DNA of 64,000 bases from NCBI GenBank assembly GCA_025677835.1, contig JAIXMR010000077.1, positions 1-64,000 of the forward strand, in the 5' to 3' direction. The stretch is from Sporodiniella umbellata. Its lineage: Eukaryota; Mucoromycota; Mucoromycetes; Mucorales; Rhizopodaceae. Within the stretch, counting starts at the first letter, position 1. Each line of letters begins with the position of its first letter. The notes below the pieces were generated by a model, which ran no database searches, had not been told where the DNA came from, and saw nothing but the letters and a program-made list of their open reading frames with translations. Shown here piece after piece: positions 17,008-29,473 of this stretch. The position numbers and the translations under genes were made by a program.

Positions 17008-18466
17008 ATTATTTTTTATTTAAAATAAATTTTCAAGTTTTAAAACACAATGTTTTTGTTTTCATTAGCAAGAAAATATTAATAACTAAAATAATTTTTT
17101 TGAACAATGTCAAGCTGCAGCGTTAAACTGTGAAAAAACAATGTGTATCGACAACAGACTAAGGCTCAGAATTTCCGTTTGCACCCTTTTCAAATATTTT
17201 GGCGAGCGGATAGTTGAGAAATAAATTTTTGGTTTTTTTTATTCAAAACTACTTTCAAAACTCCCATTTCGTTGTTGACCTTTCTCAAGCGATTTTTTTA
17301 ATACTATGCAATTTTTTTAGAAAAAAAAAGCAAGCTCATAGTTGACGATTTCTTGATGGCATGTGTTTAGTACTAGCCGGCAAGTATGATAGTTTGGTTT
17401 TGAGCTTTTTGTTTTCTATAGACTAAAGTAACAAGCATGAATAAAAGGCCAAAATAGAGCTATATAAATACTAGGAGTAATTTTGAAAGGTAAAGAGAAA
17501 AAATCAGAAGCATACGATGTGTTGAGGTAATTCAAAAATACTGTAGTCTACATCAGCCAATAAAGTTGCATTTTCAAGACAAACATGAAAATGTTGGCCC
17601 TAATCAATAATTATAATATGTATGCTGTACACAGAATTGTATATATCGCTACTCTTAATAGGTACCCCGGTTTAACTTAGACGTCAATACATACCATTTT
17701 GCAACTAATAATTGCCACCATTACTTTTCACTGAACTTGTTTATCCCAGCTATATGAACCTATTACATTGCTTTAGTAGAACTAAAGGTGAATTATCAAA
17801 AGCTTTCTTTAGTTCCTTACTGTACCGTTTCTGAAAATACATTTTAAAATTTAATTGCACGATGACATCGATCGTGCTTTTTTTTTTCATGATATCATTC
17901 CAGTAGTGGGGACTAATTAGCTGGCTGTGGTATAGTTAATAAATGTAGTATGTGTTGGCATAAATGTAGACCTTACGAAAAGAAATACAAAAGCGGTCTG
18001 CTTTATAGCTGTTACAAAATAAACTTTTCTTAATGTAGACAGTTTCTCAAAATAAGCTACAGCGTATGCTTTTAGAGCATATATCGCCTTTTCTAAACCA
18101 TGACTTTAGTGAGCTTTAAGCTAAATCTTATTTCACACAAATCATATATCTGAATTAGATCCAATATTCAAATAGTTCATATGGTTGTTTAACAAAATAG
18201 CTCGCCCATCTGTAACTTTCCATAATCGTTACCAGATACTCTTTCACTTTTGGTAGTCATATGTTGAATGAGTAGTGATATATATATATGTGTATTTTGA
18301 CTTGCATTTACTTTTACTTGTGCTTATATTACTTTCATGTGCAACTTTTGATAGGGCAGTATGTAACTCAATTGATTGGTCAGATGCAGCTCTTATCAAA
18401 AAGATAAAGGTATATAAACCGTTTTTTTACAGGGATATTTTTTTTTCTTTTATCTTACATTAAAAA
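17008..18466. other. Gene-free AT-rich spacer
   Basis: About 1.5 kb with no supportable gene on either strand. It contains poly-T runs (for example near 17878) and an imperfect T-run/A-run element near 17315-17329. A coding-like scrap near 17490-17530 is too short to call. Confidence 0.5.
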
Positions 18467-19779
18467 ATGAGCTTTACAATATTTTCCGGTGGAACCGCTT
18501 GTAACAATATACTTGAGTCTTTTCATAGAGCATCTGAAGGCTGTCAAGTAAGCTATATCCTTGGCATTAGTGATAATGGTGGATCAACCGTAAGATAACA
18601 CTGAACACAAAAAATATCTTAATTTTTTAGAGTGAGATTCTAAGAGTCTTAGGAGGCCCCAGTGTGGGTGATCTACGATCAAGATTACTTAAACTTATGG
18701 ATGTATTTGATACAGGCGACCAAGAAATGGCAGCAATTAAACGCTTGTTGAGTTATCGACTTCCTATTCAGCCTCTTGTATATGAAGAATGGCTGGCAAT
18801 ACTTAGCGGCACACACAAGTAAGACTATACTCAAAAACAGGTGACTCACGATGACGACGATAGACTGTGGGATGACATTTCTACCGAGAACAAAAGGTCC
18901 ATTCGTCGATTTCTTACGTTATTCGACATTGAAATTCACAACAAAAAATTTAATTTCAGTTACGGTAGTATCGGCAATTTTTTACTAACAGGTGCACGGA
19001 TATATACAGGCTCATTAGACTCTGCCCTGTTATTGTGTACTGCCATCTTGAAAATTCCCAAACTAGTAGTGCCTATAATAGACAGCAACCATACCAGTAC
19101 CATAGCTGCCACACTTGCCAATGGTACCACGCTTTTAGGCCAGTGTGAGATATCGCATCCTGCAACACCCACTAAGGAGTGCGATTTTTTATTTTCAAAG
19201 CAGGCTCACGATATGTTAGACTCGCCCATAAAACGCATTTTTTACACCGACTCTGGATTCAATGAAATATATCCAACTCCAAACCCACAAGTGATCAGAC
19301 AACTATCTTCTAAGCATAGTCTAGTTTACTCAATAGGATCGCTTTATACATCGTTAATCCCATGTCTGGTTTTGCGTTCTATAGGAAACGCCATTGCCCA
19401 CTCAAAAACATTAAAGTACAAGATACTTATGCTCAATGGCTTTACAGACCGAGAAACGTACAAGTATAATGCTATGGATTTTGTTCGTGCCATCACTGAA
19501 GCTCTTCACGAAAGCCAGCGCATTGACTGCTCTCATTCTTACATGCCGGTTTCCGGCTTGAATACCCCGCCTGCTTCGCCTACTCATGAGTCATACTACA
19601 AAAGCCCTGTGTCTTCATTTATTACACATTTTGTTTATCTAGACAACTCTTCCATTCCTGTAGATGTGGATCCTATAAAGGAGCTTGGTATACAATGTGT
19701 CTCTATTAAAGGCGCGCTATCAGATGGAAAACCTGTATATAACCAACAAGAGTTGACCAATTTTTTACAATCGCTTTGA
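18467..19779 (+). CDS. CofD-like / UPF0052 family protein
   Basis: Three exons (18467-18589, 18631-18818, 18864-19779) give 408 aa. The N-terminus MSFTIFSGGTACNNIL, followed by SDNGGST, is the nucleotide-binding signature of the CofD/YvcK (UPF0052) fold. GPSVGDLRSRL, GTHKLWDD, YGSIGNFLLTGARIY and GSLYTSLIPCLVL are further family blocks. CofD proper makes coenzyme F420 precursors and YvcK regulates bacterial wall and carbon metabolism; the fungal role is unknown. An insert with Ser/Pro-rich sequence near residue 355 (NTPPASPTHESY) looks like a regulatory loop. Intron 2 (18819-18863) hides what would otherwise be a stop codon. Confidence 0.85.
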
Positions 19780-20808
19780 TATCTGTCTTTGTAGTATGCT
19801 CTGAAAATTAGAAAAGCAACAAAAAAATCATAAAAAATGTGTTGGAGAGTCCTCTTTTATAAACAAATTATAGCTCAACACAGTAATGTAAATATCAGCA
19901 TACCTAATAAACCTCCAATCAGTTTGAGTTAAGAAAACACCGGTTTTTGTATTGAAAAAGCATCTTATACAAAGATCACTTTAATTGAAGAACCCTAAAC
20001 TACACCTCATTATCTTTAAAATTCACAGGAGTTAAGAATAAGGGTGTTGGTTATTGTATTGCGATAGCCACAATTTATTAAGCTTTTGTTTTAAGTATAA
20101 AAAGTCATATGATACACATGGCGTTTTCGTTAGATTGAGAAGTTCAATCTGCGACTTAAAGCAGATCACACAGAATAGTGCAAACAGTTTTATTCTAGAC
20201 TTCTTTTTTTTTAAAAAAAATTGGAACAAACTTAGACTAATAAAGTTGCACTTAGTACTTGTCAATGGCTTCTAAATTTTAGTTTGCAAAGCAAATGCAA
20301 TCCGGTGACAAGAAAGCTAAGCGAAAATGTAGCTCAGTACTTGGCACCTGTAGTGTTTTGCTCTTTGATTTAAATTCAGTTTTGGACAGTGAAGCATTCT
20401 TCCTCTCAATAAAAATGCAAAGGCTTCAAAAACCCACGTGTTCTAAAATTCAAATTAATAGCCAGATACGCCTGTGTTTCAAAACTAGTTCAGTTACTCA
20501 AAATGAATAAAGAACTACTTTTAGGTTTTAAACAAAACAAAGTCTGTCACGCAGTCTGCTTCTTAGCTGACATGCAAAGCAATATATGCAGCATTGTCTC
20601 AGACGTAAAAGTAGACAAAACTTGGCTCTAATGGTTATAAAAGCTCACTATGGTCAGGCTAACGATTTAAGCTAAAGCATTTTTGTTGATGTTTTATTGA
20701 CTCTTTGTAATTGCCAGTATGAAGGTTGTAAATAAGGTTGAGCTCTTAAATTAAAGCAAAAGAAAGCCGATTCAATTGTCTCTTTAAAAAGTAAGATTTT
20801 TATAACGT
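19780..20808. other. Spacer without recognised gene
   Basis: About 1 kb, AT-rich, with a T9/A8 inverted repeat near 20205-20222. Short ORFs on both strands show no family resemblance and no splice continuation. Confidence 0.5.
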
Positions 20809-21087
20809 CTACATCATGGCGCATCCGCAACCATTCACTGGTTCAACAAATGGGTCTGTCTGCTTATTTCCCCAAATAGAAGGAATCATGAGATCTGTAT
20901 TTGATTGACAAAACTCAATCAATCTAAACAAATCTCAGTCAAATCTAAAGTTAAAAAAAAAAGACTTGGTTTACGCTTTGCTCGCTTCAGATACTGGCAC
21001 TCTTTGAATGTCTAGTTGTTCTTTTAATTGTATATTTAGTTCCATAAGTTTTTTTAATTTCGTTTCAGCAACAGAAGGACTAGCCAT
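20809..21087 (-). CDS. Heterotrimeric G-protein gamma subunit
   Basis: Two exons on the minus strand (20975-21087 and 20809-20923) encode 75 aa. The N-terminal coiled coil is KLKKLMELNIQLKEQLDIQR. It is followed by the GGL signature VPVSEASKALIEFCQSN, then MIPSIWGN and DPF. The C-terminus CGCAMM is a CaaX box (Cys-Ala-Met-Met) with a second Cys two residues upstream, fitting prenylation plus palmitoylation as in fungal Ste18-type subunits. It pairs with a G-beta to signal at the plasma membrane, for example in mating or nutrient sensing; pathway not visible. Its start is just 39 bp beyond the XPF stop, in the same orientation. Confidence 0.88.
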
Positions 21088-21126
21088 TGTTAATATATAA
21101 AGTCGAGAAGAAAAAGGATAGAAATT

Positions 21127-23972
21127 CTAAAGACGCTGTTTTTTCCGTATAAATTGAAATAATTTTAAACCGCACTCTTCACCAATAATACTGGCAATGT
21201 CTTTTTGGCTCATACCAGCCAGCTCTTCAAGGTTTTCCACTTTGTTTATAATGTACTTGTAGTTCTTTGAGTTTACCCCAGGCATACTTCTAAGTACATC
21301 CTGTTCCAATAAGGTTATAATGTCTCTGTTTCTAGTCTCTTACTTGAGGAGTCATATTATGTATTGTCTCTCCGTCTTCTCCTTCCTCTGCCCCAATAGC
21401 AGCAGCCTTTTCAGAATTAGGTTCTTCTTCGGTTTTCTATAACATAATGAGTGGACAAGGATACACATTGTCTTTTACCTTAAGCTCCTCAAATATATTG
21501 GCAGTTTCATACGGGCTGGACGACCAAACGATCCTTAATTTGGGAAACGCCATTGTAAGGACCACAAGCTTAGTTGTAATATCTTGGAGTCGAATAGTGT
21601 CTCTCAATTCAGATAGCCCCTACTGACGTTAAATAAAAACAAACTCTCACTGCTAGGAAGTTTACCTGTAATGTAAAAGATTTGTTTTGGTCGAACTCGA
21701 TCAACAGAATAGGTATTTTATAGTACATCGACATGGCTTCACATTGGTTATATCTAAAACTGTTAGGTAATGAACATATATTACCAAACTTACAATCTTC
21801 CAGACTGTAAGGACTGTGTCAAATCTGTAATGGATTTGCGTTCTACACACATGTTGGGACTCAAGATATAGTCCCCAACCTGCAGAGTACAAGGCACGAT
21901 TTTTATTCCGTATGCATACAGAATAGGAGGCAACATGTTTCTGAACTCTCGAATGTCTACAGTAATTATAGGTGGACCGGAAGACACCTTTATTTGTCCC
22001 CCTGCTACTCTACTATTTGGTCTTATTACTTCCAAATCCCTTATCGGTCTTTTTTCAGGTAAAGGAATAGCCATCACTGATTTTTCGCGAATCAGCTTTT
22101 CAAAAGACTCTTTTTCACGTTTGATCAGGCTCAAGTAATTTTGTTCTTCCACTGAATTTTCGTATAGCATAAAATACACGCGGACCTCTCTCAAAGGGTA
22201 CTTAGCTCGATAAACTTCAATCTGTCTGATAAAAGCTGGATTAGGATCAAAAAGGACAATAAAGCGAGGCTGAGTATCTTCTAGTACTTGCTCGTGCAAG
22301 TTATCATCGTAACACTGGATGGTTAACGTACGCGTTTTAGGGATTTCATTAAAGCTTGACAGAATAGAATCAGTGCGTATTTCGGGTGGCTCTTCCGCTA
22401 CGCTCATGCCGGAAAGTATATCACTTTCAGTAGAGTCACCGGCTGTATTTTCTGTACGTCTGGTTCCAGAAACGCCTCCTCCGCGGACCCTTCTTCGCTT
22501 ATGAGAAGGCCCGCGAATGGGCTGTATAGGCTGCACAGGCTGTGAGGGCTGCTGAATTTGTAGAGATGGTCTCCATTTAAAAAAATGATGAGCTAATTGG
22601 CTTAGGAATTTGCTTTGATGTGTTATGTAATTTTGCAAATGGCTACAGGTACGAGATTCAGAAACCATAATTAGGGTTGGCGATTGTTGATATTTATCAA
22701 GTAAAGACTCGTGCTCAATTTCTTTTAATATAGACGTTAGTAGCTTCCATTTCGGTTGCTCTTCAAGTACAAGCTTAACGGGTTGGTCTCCCTCATATTC
22801 TGGGTCTCCTTTTTTTAAATAAACCCGCTTTCTTGCCTCCTATAAACAGAAAAGATACTTTTTAAACGAAGTGTTTTTATCATCTGGACTTACCATTACT
22901 GCACGATTTCCTGCCTCCAAAAAAAGCCATTGGGATACTCTCGTTTGCCTTGCTTCAGGTTTGTTGGCTGCAATTATAGTTTCCAAAAAGCTGTAAAAAG
23001 TTACACAATCATAGGTGGTTATGCAAAGCAAGAGCTGTCTCAGTACTTTAAGATCGTCAACCAACTGCTTAGCAGCCGGTGTTACGCGATGCCAAACAGA
23101 ATCTAGTTGTTTGCGTACTATGTAATCTGCAGATTTAAAAAATGCACTTTCTAAATCCATATCAAGCTGATGCGGGTGCATTCTTCGCAGTTCGCCTAAG
23201 GTAGCATCTAAGCACTCAACAAGGGATTGCTGAATAGTTTCAGCTGACGACGTCATTGGCTGTCTTAGCTCAATTACTTCACTATCTACGTTGGATAAAT
23301 TTTCAGAAACAACAAGCTGAAAACGAGGCCACAGATGCACCTTCCTCAAAAACAAAGCTTTCATTGTATTTTGTAATGGCGAGAACCCTACAAATAGCTC
23401 AGGGCGATCGGAAAAGGCTTTGATGAAGCCTTCCGTATTTTCTTCTCGATAAATACGAAGAATCAAATGAACCATTGAGTCCGGTTTGACTCTATAAAGC
23501 ATTAAGTGACCAGTTTTACTTGGTTACTATTTTTACGTATGAGCATTATGAATAAGAATGCCGCTAATGAGTGAGATCGGGACTCTTCCTAGAAGCATAT
23601 CCACAGCCAGAATTCTTGAAGTGACACAGAACAGCCCACTTTTACGATACAACAAGCTCCTGAAAGTGCAAATGAAGTCAGCTTATAGTATTTCATAATT
23701 CTTTTTAAGAAAAAAAACCTTTGTTCGGCACTCGTATTGTATTCGATGGACTGAATGTTGTCTTCAAAAGGCACACCGCGACTCACTAAGCTTTTTTGAA
23801 CAAGAGTTTGCTCCTCTTGCGGTAAATCGATTATTAAAACAAGGTGGCTGCCTCCGGTATAAAGTTGGATCAAATGACTTTGAATGTCAAAAAGCCCCAA
23901 TCCAGGAGACATGATCAAGAGACCATCTTCGGCAACAATTTCAGTCAGAATCTGTTTTTGAAATTCAAGCAT
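21127..23972 (-). CDS. DNA repair endonuclease XPF (ERCC4/Rad1/Rad16)
   Basis: Structure-specific nuclease cutting 5' of lesions in nucleotide-excision and crosslink repair with ERCC1. The ATG at 23970-23972 begins [19 protein letters not shown]; the stop is at 21127-21129. The degenerate helicase-like N-terminus is followed by the ERCC4 nuclease: [29 protein letters not shown] (catalytic ERK-x3-D intact). The C-terminal tandem helix-hairpin-helix includes [16 protein letters not shown] and [15 protein letters not shown]. Introns fall near 23700, 22880, 21750, 21620, 21440 and 21320. A basic/Ser-rich linker lies around 22450-22530. It is divergent from importin alpha across 139 bp. Confidence 0.92.
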
Positions 23973-24111
23973 AAAAATCAATCACAAATGAAACTGCATC
24001 CCGCAGTAGGTATATGTGTGTGACTTTCGTTAGATGCTGTATTTAAAAATTTATCAAACTTTTTTTCTTTAGCTCTCCTTTCACTTCCTTTTTTTATTCC
24101 TGTATTTCGTC

Positions 24112-25852
24112 ATGGAAAAAGCAAATGATCTTCGTAAAAACAACTTCAAAAATAAAGATGCTTTTGGCGCAGACTCTGTTCGAAACAGAAGACAACAACA
24201 CTCTGTAGAAATCAGAAAACAGAAGCGCGAAGAAAATTTATCCAAGCGTCGTAATATGAATATACCCACCGCGTCCATGAGTGACAGTGAAGAAGAGGTT
24301 GAGATAGAGGATGAAGCTATTGTAAGTTTTTTTTTTTCCATGTCTTGTTTTAAATGCAAAGTTACTTACCTTAGCTTAGCGTCACGATAACTTAATGGCC
24401 TTGATTGCAGCTGTCAACTCTAATGATGTGGAAAGACAATATGATGCTACTACTAAATTCAGAAAACTACTCTCTAAAGAGTGTAACCCTCCTATTCGCG
24501 ACGTTGTTGCCACAGGTGTCGTGCCCAAATTCGTTGAGTTTTTGAGCTCTCCTCATAGTCTTTTGCAGGTATTTTCTTATTGGGATTTAAGGAAAACGTC
24601 GAACTAACCCTTACAATAGTTTGAAGCAGCATGGGCTTTAACGAACATTGCTTCCGGTACCTCTGATCAAACTCAGGTTGTCATTCAAGCCGGTGCAGTT
24701 CCTATTTTTATTCAGCTACTTTCGAGCCAAGTACCTGACGTGAAAGAGCAGGTAAGCTTCTTTCTTTAATTTTTTTTTTCAAGACGCTAATAGTTTCAAA
24801 AGGCTGTGTGGGCATTGGGCAATATTGCAGGTGATAGCGCCACATGCCGTGACTTTGTATTAGGCCAGGATGTCCTTCCCTCTCTTTTGAACATTTTGAA
24901 CGACAACAACAAAGTATCTATGCTTCGTAACGCAACCTGGACACTCAGTAACTTGTGTCGAGGCAAGAACCCCCAACCAGAATGGGAAAGAGTTGCCCCC
25001 TCCCTTCCTGTTTTAGCCAAATTAGTATACTCAACTGACGAAGAAGTATTGATCGATGCTTGTTGGGCATTATCCTATCTTTCTGACGGACAAAACGAAC
25101 GCATTCAAAATGTCATTGAAAGTGGTGTCTGCCGCCGTTTGGTTGAATTGCTTGTGCATCCTTCAACTACAGTACAAACACCCGCTTTACGTTCCGTTGG
25201 TAATATAGTAACAGGAACAGACTTACAAACTCAAGTCATCATCAACTGTGGTGTATTACCCGCTCTTTTATCATTGCTATCAAGTCATAAAGAAGCAGTC
25301 AAAAAGGAAGCCTGCTGGACAATCTCGAATATTACAGCTGGTAATGTGAGCCAAATTGATGCTGTCATTGAGGCTGGGATTATCCCTTCTTTGGTGCATA
25401 TTTTGGCTAATGCTGATTTCAAAACACAAAAAGAAGCGTGTTGGGCTATTGTCAACGCCACCTCAGGCGGCGTTAACAAGCCTAGCCAGATACAATATCT
25501 GGTCTCCCAAGGTGTCATTAAACCTCTATCAGATATGCTAATGACAACAGATAATAAGATGGTTCAGGTTGCTTTGGACGGCTTAGAGAATATTTTAAGA
25601 ATCGGTGAACACGAACGACCTAACGATCCTGATGGTGCTAATCGTTATGCTGTGTTTATGGAAGAATGTGGTGCTATGGAAATTATTCACCAGCTGCAAA
25701 GACATGAAAACACTGAAATCTACAACAAATCTTACAACTTAATTGACAAGTATTTCAATGAAGAAGGCGAAGACGAATTGATCGATGACAGCGCACCCCA
25801 AGCGTTCAGCTTCCAAGACAATGTAAACTCAGGTGGATTTAACTTCTCTTAA
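24112..25852 (+). CDS. Importin subunit alpha (karyopherin alpha, Srp1)
   Basis: Adaptor that binds classical nuclear localisation signals and hands cargo to importin beta. The first exon encodes the arginine/lysine-rich IBB domain ([20 protein letters not shown]) plus an acidic linker. Armadillo repeats follow, with the NLS-binding Trp/Asn ladder ([71 protein letters not shown]). The C-terminus has the acidic CAS-binding region and ends GGFNFS. Three short introns interrupt the 5' third, near 24325-24384, 24568-24620 and 24752-24801. All canonical elements are present. Confidence 0.94.
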
Positions 25853-26287
25853 ATTTCTTGTTTGTTTATTTGTCTTTTTCATTAAACTATTTCTCTTTCT
25901 CTGTGCTCTTCTTTTTCTATTTTCCCCATTCCCCATCCCCTGATTTTTTTTTCTTTAACAATAAATTTATGGACCCTCTACTGATTTTGGCTGTAGTTCT
26001 TACTTTTTATGAAGAGCAACATTAATCACTTATTGTGATTAGAAATGTGTCTCGACACTTTCTTTTCTTTCGTGTTGTATATTTACAGACCAAATACAAT
26101 CTATTTGGCAAATAGAAAATGAAACTGTACTGGAGTATTTGGTGTACTTTAAATCGACTATGCTTTATTTGACACCTTCAAAATTCACTTACAAAAAAAA
26201 ATACCTTTTGTACTACTGAAACAAACTCAATCATACACATTGGCTTAATTCTGATCGTCTATGAAGAACAAAGGTAGCTATCTTTTT
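25853..26287. terminator. Convergent 3' region importin alpha / oxidoreductase
   Basis: About 435 bp between two converging stops. It is pyrimidine-rich just after the importin stop with an AATAAA-like signal at 25960-25967, then AT-rich. No gene seen. Confidence 0.45.
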
Positions 26288-27632
26288 TTATTCTGTCACC
26301 TGAATGACAATTTTCCCCATAGATTGATTACTTTCAAGGTAATGATGAGCTTCTATTATATTAGCCCATTGAAAGACTTTATCGATAAAAATCCTTAGTT
26401 TTCCATCTTCTTTTGCAAAATGATTCAATACGGCATTATTATAAATTTCGCATCTTAGTTTGTGTTGATATTCAACTGAGCGCGCTCGAAGGTTGGTTCC
26501 CAAAATCTAAGCGTACATATGGTTCAGAACTTTGTATATAGCAGTAAGATTCACTTACTGATAACCTTTTTCTCAAAATAACAGCAAGATTTACATTGTC
26601 GACAATTGGGCCTAGCAGTTCTGTCAGTCCTATGTTATTGTCTAATGGCCATGTTCTATTTTTACCGCTCATAAAAGCCAAAACTACCATACGACCATCC
26701 AAAGCAATGGATTGCATATTTTTCTCCCAGTAATCTTTACCAATCATATCAATAATCAAATCCACACCTTTGTTGTCTGTTAAAGCCAATATCTAACCAA
26801 GGTTAGCCTCTCGTTATCATGGAGCTATTTGTACCTCTTCTTCCCAGTTTTGGGTTTTATAGTTTACACCTTTGGTAGCACCTATGCTTTGGCAGAACTT
26901 TATTTTTTCTTCAGAACCTACGGTCACAAAAATCTTTTGGCTATCCAAATGTTAGTAGGCGATGGAGACGTATGGAACTCACACTCCGGCTTGTTTTGCC
27001 AATTGGATGGCGGCAATCCCTACACCTGATGCGCCGGCGTGAATCAATACACTTTCTTGCTTTTCCAGTTTTCCTACCAAGAATAAAGCTTGGTATGCTG
27101 TAAACCAAGTTTCAGGAATAGCAGCTGCTTCTTCAAAAGACATTCTGTCGGGCTTCAGCATTGTTAGGGATTCTTCTATCACGGCATATTCCGCATATCC
27201 TCCACCGGGCATTAGGCCAAAAACAGAGTCTCCGATATTAAATTGAGTAACTATTAAACAAGCCCTGATTATTATTAAGCAAATTGATGTAAACAGGGTA
27301 CCTTTTTCTCCCACCGACTCTACAACGCCAGAAACCTCAACACCCAAAATAGGACTTCCTCCTGGTGGCACTGGGTACTTGCCTTGTCTTTGTAAAATGT
27401 CCATACGGTTCAATGCAAAACATTTGACCTTTTCGGAAAAGTTAAAAACAAAAAGCAATGATCGGATGATACCTTGATCAAAACTTCAGTTGGTTTAGCC
27501 TTGGGCTTTTCATATTCTCCTAAAGCGAGCTGAGATGCATCGCCTTTATAACAATAGCACGTATCAGATTACTATGGGTTTTTTTATTCGTTTACCAGCT
27601 GTTTTTACTACGACTGCACGCATCTGGGGCAT
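26288..27632 (-). CDS. Zinc-independent NAD(P)H quinone oxidoreductase (PIG3-like MDR)
   Basis: Medium-chain dehydrogenase/reductase of the quinone oxidoreductase type. The start at 27632 gives MPQMRAVVVKTAG. It continues with KCFALNRMDILQRQG, PPGGSPILGVEVSGVV, the cofactor motif ILIHAGASGVGIAAIQLAKQ (coding VLIHAG here) and GVDLIIDMIG. The last exon has LGTNLRARS and ends SMGKIVIQVTE. The NRMDILQR and PGG-P-ILG-E blocks match TP53I3/PIG3 relatives; no structural zinc Cys cluster is seen. At least five introns, including a 26820-26985 stretch whose minus-strand exon joins are not fully resolved. Likely NADPH-dependent quinone reduction; substrate inferred from family. Confidence 0.83.
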
Positions 27633-28275
27633 TTTTGCTTGTGTATGAAGTTTTTGAAGAGATAAAACAGAAACTTTTCTCAAAATTGTATTAAAGCATC
27701 CTGCTTACAAATCCAAAATTTTCTATTTCCGAAACGCCATTGCACAAAGCAAAAACACATGTATTTAAAAAGGTTTCCTACTAAAAATGCATCCTTAGTA
27801 CAGAGTAGCTCAGTAAAATCCTGCTAGGCGTACAAACTAAGGGAATGCAATTTTATTCAAAACAGATAAACAAATGCATTTTGCAAGTTGTATACCAAAA
27901 TTCTTTTACTTTGTATTTAAAGCCATCTTACTTGCCAGACTCTCTAAACACTTTAAAATAAATATATAAACTGGTGTATTACAATAAAGCTGGTAGACGG
28001 ACAATGTCTCTTTCTGTCAATTTAATTACAGAATTTTTGACTTTTTTTTTTTTTTTTGGAGACAAATTGAAGAAGTCTTTTAGACCCATTTCACTCTTTG
28101 GTTTTTCTACTCTATATCACTTTATAGCCAATACCTTTTAGATTTACTTTTTGGCTCAAATTTTATGTTTGGTATTGCATGAATGTGGCTTGCGCTGTGA
28201 CAGTTTCCCTGCCTTTAGCCCTCTGCTTTTTTTTTTTTTTTTTTTTTTTGGTACTCTTTTTTACTGACAGCAAAA
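27633..28275. other. Spacer upstream of UTP25
   Basis: AT-rich spacer with T runs at 28041-28058 and 28228-28248, the latter ending about 30 bp before the UTP25 ATG. Open stretches upstream of the oxidoreductase start contain Arg/Ser/Leu-rich codons but no upstream ATG in frame. Confidence 0.45.
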
Positions 28276-28528
28276 ATGGGAGAAAAGCGCTCGGCAATTA
28301 GTAAAAGTATGAAGAAGAAAGTATCAGGCACACACGTTTCTGGCCTTTCTTCTTCTAAAACGGGAGGAAAAAAAAAGGAAGTGACCAACCTCAAGTACGG
28401 TCAGCTCTCTAGAAAACAAAAACAAGATCTTGAAGATTATGGCGAACTTGTACCAAAGGACTTTGAAGAAGAGCCTGAGAATTCCCTCAAGTGAGTTCAA
28501 AATACTGCTTTTTATGTGATTTATATAC

Positions 28529-28560
<32 letters not shown>

Positions 28561-29433
28561 ATATATATATTTCAAAGCTCTTAACCAAATAAATAGAAAG
28601 CGTAAAATTATCACAGAGGAAGAGTTGGACCGAGAAGCGAAAGAAGAAAAAGAGCGCAGAGAAAGGGCTTTTGATTCAAGTGAGGAAGAAAGCGAAGAAG
28701 ACGACTACAAAAAACCCTCGGCTTACTCTTTGTTGATTGGGTCGCTAAAAAAAACTTCCAAGCAACAAGCGTTTTACAAAAAAATCCAATTAGAAGAAGA
28801 GGGATTTGATAACGAAAAGGAGCAGTTAGAACAGCAACAAGAGTTAAGCCAGGAGAGCGATTTAGATGAAAACGAAGAAATAATGGAAGAAGATGAAGGG
28901 TCCATCGAGGAAGAAGAAAACAACGAAGAAGACCATGGTGAGGAAGAGGCTATAGAGACCGAGGATGCAGATGCTGCAGATGCATTTGAGGAAGAAGATA
29001 TCGTTTATGTTGGAAGTGATGAGGATGAAGATGAACCCTCTGATGGCGATTTGTTCGAGTCCCGTTTTGCTGAGCATCAATCTGCATCCTTTGACGAAAA
29101 GATATCCATAGTTGAGCAGAAGAAATGGAACTCTCAGACCTGTCAAAGCGAAATTTTGAAAGACGTGATCAGTTTTGCACCGGGGGAAAAACTTTTGCTG
29201 GATGAGAGTGTTATCGAGAGTTTGGATGATGCAAATGTAAAGGGACGTATAGCAGGAGCTTGGCCTAAAGCCAACAAATCAGTAAAAAGAGGGCGTATGC
29301 TGATGACACCTCTTCAAAACAGTTTGTTTCAACAAATGAACATGTATCGCGATCTTGCATATTGTAATCGTACCTTAGATAGTGCCAAAGAAATTAGACA
29401 CGCATATGCACTTCACGCGTTAAATCATGTAAC

Positions 29434-29473
<40 letters not shown>

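Noticed and set aside
18841..18863. GTG start for the CofD-like protein at 18841
   Set aside because: The region belongs to an intron; upstream exons carry the conserved N-terminal SGGT motif starting with ATG at 18467.
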